Source of the DNA: Rheum nobile
Taxonomy: Eukaryota; Streptophyta; Magnoliopsida; Caryophyllales; Polygonaceae
Assembly (NCBI GenBank): GCA_027886185.1
Contig: WOAB01000530.1
Coordinates: forward strand, 682,001-746,000
Length of the DNA: 64,000 nucleotides
Reading direction: 5' to 3'
The notes under the pieces were generated by a model that ran no database searches, was not told the origin of the DNA, and saw only the letters and a program-made list of their open reading frames with translations. The translations under genes were made by a program, and so were the position numbers. Positions 47,476-58,135 of the stretch are shown here, piece after piece. Positions within the stretch are counted from its first letter, which is position 1. Each line of letters starts with the position of its first letter.

Positions 47476-50400
47476 CTAATACGCCACATAATCTGGATTC
47501 TTGCCGGCTGTAATGCGGCATTCCCTAAACTCTTGAAATTTCGAAGCATACAATGTTTCCCACCAAAGGATGTTCGGATCACAATGTCTTCGCCACGCAT
47601 CCGTCATGGGTGGTAATGGAGACTCGTTAATGAGCGTCACCTATTGGAATACAAAAACAAAACCCAATTAGCATACACAATATTGCAAATGAAACATCTA
47701 GGTACAAGTAGAGATACAAAACATTACCGGTATCCAGTGGTTGTGACACCCTACGTGTGCTATCCCCACAAAATTTATGGGAGGTGCGAAGCTTGATCCA
47801 GACGCCCGTATTGGTAAGCACAATGAAGGGTGCTCAGATATGACGACGATAACAACGTTATACACCGTTGCAAATACTAAACCCATGAATGGCATGTCAA
47901 GCCAATAATCCGCGCCACAAGGGGTATTAACATAGTTAATTTGAACCATTAGATCGTCCCATGACCCTGGTCTTGCATAAGCTCGTACCGGCTCCCACAT
48001 TTGTCGGTTAACACGCAACTCCTTTGCCATCGCGCTACGGATCAAGGGATACTGACCCTCACTCATCCCCATAAGCACAGCCAAAGACCGATAGCCACAA
48101 TGTCCATCTGAACGTACTTCCTTAGCACCGTTAATGTACCCAAACCAGAAGTAGTCGATATTCCGAACCCCAAAGTCCACCCCAAAATGAATCATGGGTT
48201 CCTCAGGCCATTCCGACTTACGGACTCCCACATCGGCGTCCTCAAATTGTGATTCTTCTGGTTGCGGTTGTGATTGCATGTTCTCAGCGTCGAGCACCAC
48301 AATACTTGGTTGCTTTCTGGGACGGCCTGGCCCTTTTGCCTTCTCCTTTGCCTTTGCCTTCTCAGACTTCACTAAGTCTTCTCTTACGTGCTCATGCAGA
48401 CTCTTTTCCCTAGTCGGCGACCCCTTTGCCTTGTTCTTCGCACCACTTGGCCTTCCCTTGGAACGTATGCCCGTCGGCTCCATAAATGTACTCTGTTCCG
48501 GATGCTCCAAGGCCATGTACAACTCACTCATTTGCCATAACGTGGCTTGGGTCAAAGTACGGCTTTGCACTTTCGACCACATCTCACGCAATCTCAACTC
48601 TGGAATGGAAATAGCTACACCGTCATCACCAAGCGCACATGTTGTTGGATCGTTTTCCCAATGCAAGTCCTTCCAGAAGTCGTGAATGTCGTCTGGAGTG
48701 AGAGTTGTCTTTGTAATGATGGCTTTTGCAATATCGTGGACGCACGGCAACCCAAGGCAGTCTCTCACCCAATGATCATCGCATACTTCTGAATACTCAT
48801 CCTTCACTAGCTGATCATACATGGCCAACAACAAATCAAAACACCTATCCGACACTCTGCAAAACAGTCTTGAAAAGACCATTCGAGCAAGCTCTGGAAA
48901 CCCTGGGTCGTTGAACTCCATTGGTCGTGTAGACAGTGACTTATTCATGGTCGCTTTTATCGTGTCTATTTGAAGAAGGATTGCATGGTGGATCCTTACG
49001 ATCACTCTGTTAAAGCCGCCTCTGCTGGACCCTACAATATCTTTCAACACACGATGCATCCCCTCAACCCTATCAAAACAATTTTTTTTTACTCAGGGTA
49101 CAACATTCATATCGAATACTAAACTATTTTAACTACACAATGTTCAAATTATACCTGTTTGAAGTTCGTGTGAGGAAGTGAAGGGTGTCATCCATCCAGG
49201 CTCTTACTATACTTTCCTTGTAAGGAGTCAGCCATTCTGTCTCGACGTATCCAACAAGGCCGCTCTTCCACGACTTCCTCAATGCTCTGAGCCTCTCCTC
49301 GTACCTTTCCTCTGTGGTCGAGCAAAATAGTCCCCAACACTGGTTTGTAAACGTATCGACCTTGGCACTATCTTTTATAACCTTATCCGCATGTGCCTTG
49401 ATGTTGTTTCTAATATGGACCCAACACAAGAGCTGCCTAACCGGGGAGTCTTTGAATACTACCTTAATAGCTTTCATGAGAGCCTTTTCACAATCGGTCA
49501 TGATAGCATTGGGCATAACTCCTAACTGCTGAAACAAGTTCCGAAGGGCAGTCAATATCCACTGGTAATGGGAAAACGTCTCTGCTTTTGTGAATGCGTA
49601 CGCAATGTTGAACGTCTTGTGAGTGCTGGTAAAACCAACAATCTCCACCAAAGGCATATCATACCTATTACCAGTGGACATTAATACTTGTCAATATAAC
49701 TAATTAAACAAGAGCACAAACAAAATTAACTGTTATTAAATGGTTTTACATACTTGTTTGTTTTGTATGTGGCGTCAATGATCACCACGTACGGGAACTT
49801 CTTCAACAAGCGTAGCGACTCCGGGTGAACAAAAAACAGGATCTCTACCTCTTGCCCTTTCTTATTATTCCTAAGAGGATAAAAAAGATACCCGTTCTCT
49901 TTCAAAAAAGTCAGAGACCACTGGGTAATCGTCAATTCCCCACGATCCTCGTACTGGAGCTTCTGCAAAAAGTTTGCAACCTGCTTCATTGATGTCACAT
50001 TTTCCGGAAAGTGTTTTCTCAAGTTCGAAACAATCTCTTTCGGAGTCTTCCGACCATCACCCCATTTCCTAGCCATGACCTCCTCCTCTTGGGTCATTCG
50101 ACCCATGAATGCATTCCCATGAAAGCTAGCATAAAGCTTGTGGTTGTGGGTGCCATGTATAACATCCAACACCCATTTTTCAGTAAGGGATCATGTCTTC
50201 TTGTGGAAACGACACCCGTATAGCTCGAATTTACAACCACACTTCTTCGATCTACGTTTTCGAATCCTTTCAACCGACAACTTTGGATTTTGTACATTAA
50301 CTTTACGCCTCCAAGATCTCGGCTCACCATATCTATCGCATGTCAAATTAACCACGTACGCATTTGAAGTACGTTTTACCAAAACTATCATCAGCTCTTT

Positions 50401-50833
50401 TGCTTTAGCTCTAGCCCATTCAAGCATTTCATTCTTACTCCCCCACTCTAGGACAGTACGAAAATAATCTCCATAATCTTCCCCCTATAATTAATTGTTA
50501 TTTAATAATTATTATACTTTCTACAATTATAACTACAAATACATCAATTTAGCAAAGACATTAATAATTCATAATACAATCCACGAATTTTATGTGCAAC
50601 TACGTAAGCCCCTACTTCATACCTAATATCATAACTACTTCATACAAAACTAGGACATGATTCATTACTCAAATTAAAATGAAATCAACACTAACCGTGC
50701 AAGAATTGCCACTCGAATCACAATTGTCTCCTTCGTCATCGGAACCCGAAGACTCGTTCACTTCGTCTACTTCTTCATCTTCTCGTACTTGTACCCAATT
50801 ACATTCCTCACTTTCATGATTATAATACTTCAT
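47476..50833 (-). CDS. Mutator-like transposase fused to an OTU-type cysteine protease, 5 exons, one stop
   Basis: Exons 50833-50696, 50484-49754, 49664-49155, 49069-47728 and 47640-47476 join in frame (about 961 codons). Order: acidic N-terminus; FAR1-like DNA-binding region (residues 47-165, with RRSKKCGCKFELYG); MULE transposase core with Asp283 (VVIIDATYKTNKY), Asp347 (MTDCEKAL) and Glu462 (SNRVEGMH); SWIM-like DCLGLPCVH (about 563-571); a Lys-rich linker with AT-hook GPGRPRK (about 706); OTU domain with SDGHCGYRSL (Cys784) and a likely His in CHNHWIPV. An in-frame TGA at 50191-50193 (codon 144) breaks it, where a Trp is likely, so this copy is probably silent unless read through. The rest is open. 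OTU proteases usually remove ubiquitin; the substrate here is unknown. Confidence 0.85.
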
Positions 50834-50868
50834 ATTGAGTGAGTTGGTGTGCTCTTGGTATCAATTTC

Positions 50869-50884
50869 TCCGGGTATATATAGG
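50869..50884 (-). promoter_or_regulatory. TATA box of the transposase gene
   Basis: Minus strand CCTATATATACCC about 40 bp before the start codon at 50833. It lies between the coding region and the right palindrome cluster. Confidence 0.55.
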
Positions 50885-50916
50885 CTGAAATGGCTTCGGA
50901 AAAATCAGACCCTTTG

Positions 50917-51130
50917 GTGCGTTAAGCCTTGTCGCACCAACGGTCTGATTTTTTCTAGCCGTTGGGACTTTGAATTCATCAATTTGTGCGTTAAATGTTA
51001 ACGCACATGAACAGTATCGTGCGTTAAGGATTGTCGCACCAGTTCTGAATATTTTTTCAACTTTCGGACTATTCTGTCCCTTGTACGTTAACACTTAACG
51101 CACCAAAGTGTGCGTTAAGTGTTAACGCAC
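50917..51130. promoter_or_regulatory. right cluster of five 21-bp palindromes, 5' of the transposase gene
   Basis: GTGCG-N11-CGCAC copies start at 50917, 50986, 51019, 51083 (one mismatch) and 51110. The cluster overlaps the right terminal inverted repeat and lies directly upstream of the transposase TATA box. Confidence 0.8.
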
Positions 51131-51178
51131 CAAACAGTGTGCATTTAGACACTGTTTGGTGTGTATATATACTGACCC
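51060..51178 (-). repeat. right terminal inverted repeat of the large Mutator-like element
   Basis: Inverted partner of 41665-41785, followed by the target duplication TTGTTTTA. Confidence 0.8.
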
Positions 51179-51314
51179 TTGTTTTATTGGATTCTCACAT
51201 TCATCTATCTATAAATATATAAAGTAGACTAAGAGTGAAATTAATGTCTAATAAATATGAGAAATAATCTCTTGTTTTTTTTTGTTGATCTTTCATTACA
51301 AACTATATCTTATA

Positions 51315-51385
51315 ATATAGCTCAACGGTTAAAGACACTCTTATAATGCAAGAGGTGTAGGGTTCAACCCCCATTCTTTACAACT
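51315..51385 (+). repeat. tRNA-like fragment with A and B boxes (SINE head or tRNA relic)
   Basis: TAGCTCAACGG (A box, 51318-51328) and GTTCAACCC (B box, 51362-51370) are correctly spaced. Between them is a five-pair stem CTCTT/AAGAG with a seven-base loop ATAATGC that would place AAT as anticodon. The acceptor stem does not pair, so it is not a working tRNA gene. Confidence 0.5.
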
Positions 51386-53814
51386 TTGTTTTACTATTTT
51401 ATCTTTCATTATTATTTTTTATTTATATTAATTAGTTATTCATTTCTTTATATCTTTCTATTTATCTATCTATCTTCTACATATAAAATAGAGCTTTGTC
51501 CAATTAACGACTCATTAATTTAGCCTATAAATAAAATAAGTTTTCAATTACAATTCATTTGTTAAATCTTTCAAATTCTAATGTACATGATCAATCAAAT
51601 AACCTAGTCTTATAAAAGTTATTGTCCAATTAAAAACTCATTATTTAGTCTTCAAATTACACAATTTCTCAATTACAATCCATCTGTTAAATCTTTTTGA
51701 ACAATCAATGCTAATTTTTATAACTTTCTATCTTAATTGTCTTTCACCTTTTACCTTCCATCAATTTTGACAATTAAAACAGTTTCCATCTAATCTCAAA
51801 CGGTTGTATGCTTGATTGTTTGGCCTTTAACCCAATTATATTTTGTTTAAACTCAATTTTAATTACCAATTAATACTCAAATTACATTACTAATTTTTTA
51901 CGTTACTTATTTTGCCGGTCACATTTTAATTTCAATCACAATACCTACCCATTCATATTCCAAAACTATTCTAAATCAAATGTCTATTAATATTCCGAAC
52001 ATAACACAAGCAGCAAACATGACATGCATAATCAACTTTCTATTACTATTATCATAATCAATTAGTATCAAAGTGAAATTGCGATCCCATTTGACACTGA
52101 CTTCATGCAACAGATCATCATAATATGAGGTATTTTAATTTTAATGTCCCCAATCTCTTTACCTATACTTTTTGTTATGTTTTTCTTACATTATTGTATG
52201 CATTGCTATGCAAAAAATGTACGCTTATATTCTTTTACTTGCTTTTGACAAAAAATCTTTTATTTGCTTTATAAGTACATATTTTAAGACTTGCATTTTG
52301 AAATATTGCTTTTGATTGATATAATATAGTTTAGCTTACAATATCACAATATAAAATAGTAAAATTGACTACAAAATTAATTTTAAAAAATATAACCCAT
52401 TGTTTTTTGTTCATTTTTATTCCCATTTTATCCAAAAGATCATTGATCATTTTAACAATGGAAACTTTCATTCTCCCTTTTTCTTAGAAAAAAAATAAAA
52501 ATCAATTCTTTTATGATACTATGAACATATGAAAAAGTTGTCCGAATTCTAGGGAAGTATCATCGAAGTTCTTATTATATTGATATAAATAATCATAAGG
52601 TCAACTAGACTCCAAATACCATAATTTTCTTACTCATAAAAGTTATTAATTACTAGACATGTAAAAAATACTATAAATGTAAAAACCTGATAAGAAAGTT
52701 ATTAATTTTTTAACAAAGCTAACAAACACGTTGAGAGTAGGTACACAATAACATTATAGAATTACCAGATTTTTATAATTATTTTGATTTCATCGAATAT
52801 AAAAATAACATTAACATGTCAACCTATTAATAAAATTAGAAAATCTAACGTACATTATATTATGCAAAAATAACTGAAAAACATTGAATTAGCATATATA
52901 TGCTACTTAAATGTGCAAACATGTAACTAATAAATACTTTGGTGTATATATAATGCCTAATAATTTGCTTAATTATGTTAATATTCGAATAAAAAAATGA
53001 TATCATGAATGTATAATTATTGAATTCACACCATGTTAAAACCTCTAAATTTGACAATAAAATGTGAAATGATTTACTCAAAATGATTTAGAAATACTAA
53101 ATGTAGAATAAAATGGGTATAAACTTCATTTTATTATAACACCGGATTGTAATTTCAATACTGAAGTATATTATAGCATTCTATTATTTATTGTACAAGA
53201 CATAGTAAAGTTTTACATAAGAGTAATAAAATGATTTTTAGTATGAACATTAATTGTGTTCATTCATAGAATCAAAATTAAAATTATTATGAACGTGAAT
53301 AATGATATAGTGTCCAATATCAATTGTTAATTAGTATAGATCCTAAAGACAAAAAATACTTTCATTATAAGGACTCAATGAACTCTATTATACCAAAAAT
53401 GGAAATAAAAACATATTATAATTTTTACTATTGTCAAAATATACACGAGATAATTGTTAATAATTATTTTTGACGACGTCTTTCAAAAAAAAATCTCTAT
53501 ACTTTCATCTCAACATCCTTGAAGCTATAAAATTTTGTATTACTTTTAAAGGAAAAAAGAATGTTAGATATAAATCTCTATTTTAGTTTTTCAATATTAA
53601 ATTCATATATATATAAAATAAACATTCTTTAATATAAAACTTGAAAATTCAATGTTCTTTCCCTTATCTATTTTGGATATTTTTAATTTTGAAGATTATT
53701 TGGATGCTACATTAATATTTAATAATTCTTAAATTAATCTTAACAAATTAAAATAAACAAAATAAAAATAATAAGTTATATCAATATAAAAAAGTCGATC
53801 CCGTGCGTACCACG

Positions 53815-55579
53815 GGCATGAATGGGCCTTACTATTCGGCGCATAGGCAAAATTGTCTTTCAGCGCATAGGGTCGCCACGTTACGTGTGGAGTGGCTCCA
53901 CACGTAACGTGGGGTACATTTTAATTTTAATTTTTTTTTAATCCACACGTTACGTGTGGAGTGGATCCACACGTTACGTGTGGTATTTTTTTTATAAAAA
54001 AATAAAAAAAATAAAAAAAAATTAACATCACGTAAAAAAAATGTCTAAAACTTATATTTTTTTTTATCAATGTTAAAATGTTAGGAAATTAGTCCTAACT
54101 GGATGGAGGATGTTGGTTTGAGAACGTGAGCTGATTTTTTTTGTCTCCATGAAGGTTCAAGCTAGCGTACTTTTTTATCTGACATTTGATCATTTCAAGG
54201 CTTAATACATCATTGCTTATACGCCCTGCTTATTGCTGTGCACATCTTAAGCATTCATTTTTTGTTCATGTATGTAGTATTGGGTAAGTCTGACACTGGT
54301 CAAGCTTGGAGTATTAAAAATTTGAGGTTATAGAAAGAAAACTTCTTAGTAAAATATATATATTTGTTTAGAATTGACTCTTAATTTTCCAGCTAAGATA
54401 CTTCATATTACAATCATTGCTCATACCACTTTTTGTCTTTTTTGGGGTCCTGTGACACCCTAAATCCCATGCCCTAGAAAATCCTAGGGTAAGTAGGGTT
54501 TCAGATTTAGGGTTTTCAAAACCATATTATTTTCATACCCTATCATGCTTGTAGCACATAGGGAGTTCATACCACATTTTGTCTTTTTTGGGGTCCTGTG
54601 ACACCCTAAATCCCATGCCCTAGAAAATCCTAGGGTAAGTAGGGTTTTGGATTTAGGGTTTTCAAAACCATATTATTTTCATACCCTATCATGCTTGTAG
54701 CACATAGGGAGTTCATACCACTTTTTGTCTTTTTTGGGGTCCTGTGACACCCTAAATCCCATGTCCTAGAAAATCCTAGGGTAAGTAGGGTTTCAGATTT
54801 AGGGTTTTCAAAACCATATTATTTTCATACCCTATCATGCTTGTAGCACATAGGGAGTTCATATCACATTTTGTCTTTTTTGGGATCCTGTGACACCCTA
54901 AATCCCATGCCCTAGAAAACCCTAGGGTAAGTAGGGTTTTCTAGGGCATGGGATTTAGGGTGTCACAGGACCCCAAAAAAGACAAAAAGTGATATGAGCA
55001 ATGATTGTAATATGAAGTATCTTAGCTGGAAAATTAAGAGTCAATTCTAAACAAAAATATATATATTTTACTAAGAAGTTTTCTTTCTATAACCTCAAAT
55101 TTTTAATACTCCAAGCTTGACCAGTGTCAGACTTACCCAATACTACATACATGAACAAAAAATGAATGCTTAAGATGTGCACAACAATAAGCAGGGCGTA
55201 TAAGCAATGATGTATTAAGTCTTGAAATGATCAAATGTCAGATAAAAAAGTACGCTAGCTTGAACCTTCATGGAGACAAAAAAAATCAGCTCACGTTCTC
55301 AAACCAGCATCCTCCATCCAGTTAGGACTAATTTCCTAATATTTTAACATTGATAAAAAAAATATAAGTTTTAGACATTTTTTTTACGTGATGTTAAATT
55401 TTTTTTTTTTTTTTTTTTTTTATAAAAAAAAATACCACACGTTACGTGTGGAGCCACTCCACACGTAACGTGTGGATCCACTCCACACGTAACGTGTGAA
55501 TCCACTCCACACGTAACGTGCGAGCCTATGCGCCAAACGGCAAAATGCCTATGCGCCGAAAAGTAATCGTGGCATGAAT
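53815..55579. mobile_element. foldback Mutator-like element with 600-bp inverted arms
   Basis: Element 53824-55570 with a 9-bp target duplication GGCATGAAT (53815-53823 and 55571-55579). The arms (about 53838-54480 and 54935-55560) are nearly identical inverted copies. Their outer ends have CGGCGCATAGGC and arrays of CCACACGTTACGTGTGG palindromes. There is no coding gene. The near-identity of the arms suggests a young or gene-converted copy. Confidence 0.85.
54421..54950 (+). repeat. 146-bp tandem repeat in the foldback loop
   Basis: Units start at 54421, 54567, 54713 and 54859 (partial). Each has TTTTTTGGGGTCCTGTGACA and CCCTATCATGCTTGTAGCAC. It lies between the two arms. Confidence 0.88.
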
Positions 55580-55585
55580 ATCTAG

Positions 55586-55825
55586 TATCTAATAAAATAC
55601 GTCTAATTGTGTTAAAAAACTACCAATGATTTGATATCATTGCTATTTTGTAGGTGAATGGGGATGCAACAGGGTTACACTGACCACAAGTGAAACTTGA
55701 TATGGGCCCGGGCCCAAGGACTTCAGCACTTAGCTGGGCCCATTGCAGTCGAGTCTAATGTCCATAAAATAACGCATTATCTGAAACTGATTGAATATAA
55801 CGAATCTATTTTTAAATACATATTA
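55586..55825. other. short unassigned spacer
   Basis: No gene or repeat ends recognised. Confidence 0.4.
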
Positions 55826-56389
55826 GGGCTTGTTTGGTATCATATATGAAATTGATTTGGGATAGAGAATTAGGTTGGAATATGAATGAGTTTAAGGGCT
55901 CGTTTGGTATGATACCAGGAATTGATTGGAATGAGGAATGAAGTTGGATATGAAGAATGAGATTGAGTAATTCCTAAGGCTTTGTGTTTGATATAATTTT
56001 AGAGAGATAAAATATAGAATAAAAACAGGTTTGAGTCATATATTGGCATTTAGATGGGTATGAAATGTAGTGTAATGGGCTGGTATGAGTCATACCCTGG
56101 AATGAGTTTCATTCTCATACCTATAACTACCAAACACTAAAACAAGTATAACTTATTCCCATATCCATTTCTTATACCTTTGGTATAGAAACAAACGACC
56201 CTTAAGTGGATTTAGGAATGACTCATACTTTAATGGAGAAGTTGGTATGAGTTTGTGTGTTAAATGTTGGAATAGATGATTTCAAGTATGTCTCATTTCA
56301 GAAAAAAAATTCTAACCAAATACAAAAATGAATATAAGTGATTTCTCATACCGATTCCTAATATTCAATGTATAGTATCAAACGGGGCC
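55826..56389. mobile_element. Tourist-like MITE (outer)
   Basis: Left end GGGCTTGTTTGGTATCATA; right end, reverse complement, GGCCCCGTTTGATACTATA. The flanks are TTA and TAA, so the target duplication is imperfect. Interrupted by a related MITE at 55896-56201. Confidence 0.65.
55892..56205. mobile_element. Tourist-like MITE (inner, nested)
   Basis: Left end GGGCTCGTTTGGTATGATACC; right end, reverse complement, GGGTCGTTTGTTTCTATACC. TTAA stands on both sides (55892-55895 and 56202-56205). Removing it rejoins the outer element as GAGTTTAAGTGGATTTAGG. Confidence 0.7.
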
Positions 56390-57740
56390 TAAGAGAATTG
56401 GGAGAAAAAAGTCGGTGTAAGTGCGCGCGCAAAGACTTTTAGATCTTCCCCCACAAAATGCGACAACTGATGGATTTACACAGCTATCAGCACGATAGGT
56501 ATTTTTCCAATTCCTTTCCCCCCTGAAGATTCTACACTTTTACATTAAGAAATCGAAGTTCTAGTTTATTCGAAAATGTGATTTTTTAATTACAAAATAA
56601 AATGCAAAAAAAAATATTTTGTCACTTCGTTGAAACTATCCTTGTTTCAATTAAATTTTATCTAGTCATTTAAAGTTTTAACATATATATTCAATTAAAT
56701 TTTATCAATTTCATATAATTTTTAACACATACAAAACTCAATAATTAGATGCAAATTGAGATAGTGCTAAGCAAGTCAATAAAGTATTGGATAAACATAA
56801 CACTATTGAAAGTTATATTCTTGCAAAATAACATCGATGAACTGTAGTGAAAAAAATATTTGTGTCACCACTTTCGAAAAAGTAGATTTCTAATGTTTGT
56901 TTGTTATATCTCGTGAAATGCATGGTTATTCCATTAAAAGAATGTTCTATTGTTTTCTAATTTTTTTTAAAAATAATTAGTTATGAAAAGATTAAAAAAA
57001 ATGTATAAACAATATATTTTTGTATGGCATGAAACAATAAAAATTAGAGAAACATGGAGAGTAGTGGGATATTGGGGCATGAAATGAGAGTTTTTGTATG
57101 TTTTTATACACATGTAAGTAATATGGAATGCCAATTAAATATTAGTAGTATGTAACTCCACTTGGCTAAATCTTTTAAGAATATACTTACCTACTGCTTT
57201 AATGTTTAGAGGAGATATCACCACTCCTAAAAAAAAAAAAAAAAAACAATGTAGTGAGTACTGAGTAGGTTAAACGTGCATAGCAAGTTTAGGGTGCAAA
57301 ATGAGTAATAATAGTGACCATTAGATTTATGAAATATGGAGTGATAAAATTATAAATACGGTAAAAAAAATTAATTATTTTTTCAATAAATATTTTTTTT
57401 GGATTTTTTTCCTTGAAAAATATTTTTTTACCGAAATTACTTTTTTTGATTTTATTATTTTTTGCGTTACAAGTTACAACAACCTATAAATTATACTTCA
57501 AGTGCATATATAAAAACTAAAAGTGCATAACAACTCAAAGTGCATATATAAGCACATTTTTTAATGTGGACATAGGTTATAAAAGTGCAGCTTTAATATG
57601 CAAAGTACATGTATTAACATGTAAATGTGCATGTATATCAAAGTGCACGTCTTATCTAGTGTATTTTTATTATATTGAAGTGCATATATATGTTAGTATG
57701 TTAAAGTACATGTTTAACATATTGAAGTGCATGTTTAGCA
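56390..57740. other. AT-rich stretch, no gene seen
   Basis: Low-complexity DNA with A-runs at 57231-57246. Between 57480 and 57740 the word AAGTGCATATATA and variants recur, a loose minisatellite. Confidence 0.45.
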
Positions 57741-57744
57741 TGTT

Positions 57745-58135
57745 AAAATTAGACTTGTACAAGTCCGGGCCAACCTTCGGCCCGGACCGTCCGTCCGATT
57801 TAAAAACCGGGCTTGGACAACAATATTGGCCCGATCGGGTTGGGTCGGTACAAAAACGGGCCGGACATGGACACTCCTCTAGGCCTGAACGGGCCTAGAG
57901 GCTCGGCATGATACCTGGTTAAAATTTAAAAATATATTATATAAAAATTAAAAATATATTATATAATATAAAATATAAGAATTAACTTGCCAATTATTAA
58001 TGTGGAATCGGTTTAATAGAATATTGAGAGTTATGTTAAGTTAACGGTGTTAAATTTTTTTATTATGGATGTTATAAATCACTACAAGTAATGTACAAAT
58101 CCGAACCGGGCCGACCCGCCAGGTCGGCCCAACTT
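57745..58135. repeat. GGCCCGG-rich repeat, probable hAT-type MITE fragments
   Basis: Two related starts in the same direction: TACAAGTCCGGGCC near 57756 and TACAAATCCGAACCGGGCC near 58093. GC-rich GGCCCG words in an AT-rich setting are typical of hAT-like MITEs in plants. Ends are not resolved. Confidence 0.35.

Larger units (their letters stand above)
41657..51186. mobile_element. autonomous-type Mutator-like element with PMD, GRF and transposase-OTU genes
   Basis: Element 41665-51178 (9514 bp) with an 8-bp target duplication TTGTTTTA at 41657-41664 and 51179-51186. The ends are inverted: GGTAAAAGATATATACACAC (left) and GGGTCAGTATATATACACAC (right, reverse complement). A common GTCTAAATGCA follows, then palindrome pairs and ACAAGGGACAGAA, giving degenerate inverted repeats of about 115 bp. 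Three genes lie inside: a 6-exon PMD gene (+), a single-exon GRF zinc-finger gene (+) and a 5-exon transposase-OTU gene (-), the last with one in-frame stop. Transposase and ends belong together, so this is an element with cargo rather than three host genes. Confidence 0.9.
51470..55585 (+). mobile_element. non-autonomous Helitron, split by a foldback element
   Basis: The 3' end is clear once the foldback insertion is removed: hairpin CCCGTGCGTACCACGGG (53800-53816), then CATGAAT, ATCTAG and a host T (55586). This is the classic Helitron terminus. The 5' end is probably near 51470, where TCTTCTACATATAAAATAGAG resembles known Helitron starts. The interior (51500-53790) is AT-rich with no Rep/helicase gene; the repeated words GTCCAATTAA and TACAATYCATYTGTTAAATC occur near 51510-51690. 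Confidence 0.7.

Noticed and set aside
48194..48685. 163-codon plus-strand reading
   Set aside because: Antisense shadow of the transposase-OTU exon 4.
51315..51385. functional tRNA-Ile(AAT) gene
   Set aside because: A and B boxes and an anticodon-like loop exist, but the acceptor stem and T stem do not pair.
57566..57898. 110-codon plus-strand reading
   Set aside because: Made of the AAGTGCATATATA minisatellite and the start of a GC-rich MITE-like repeat; no domain.
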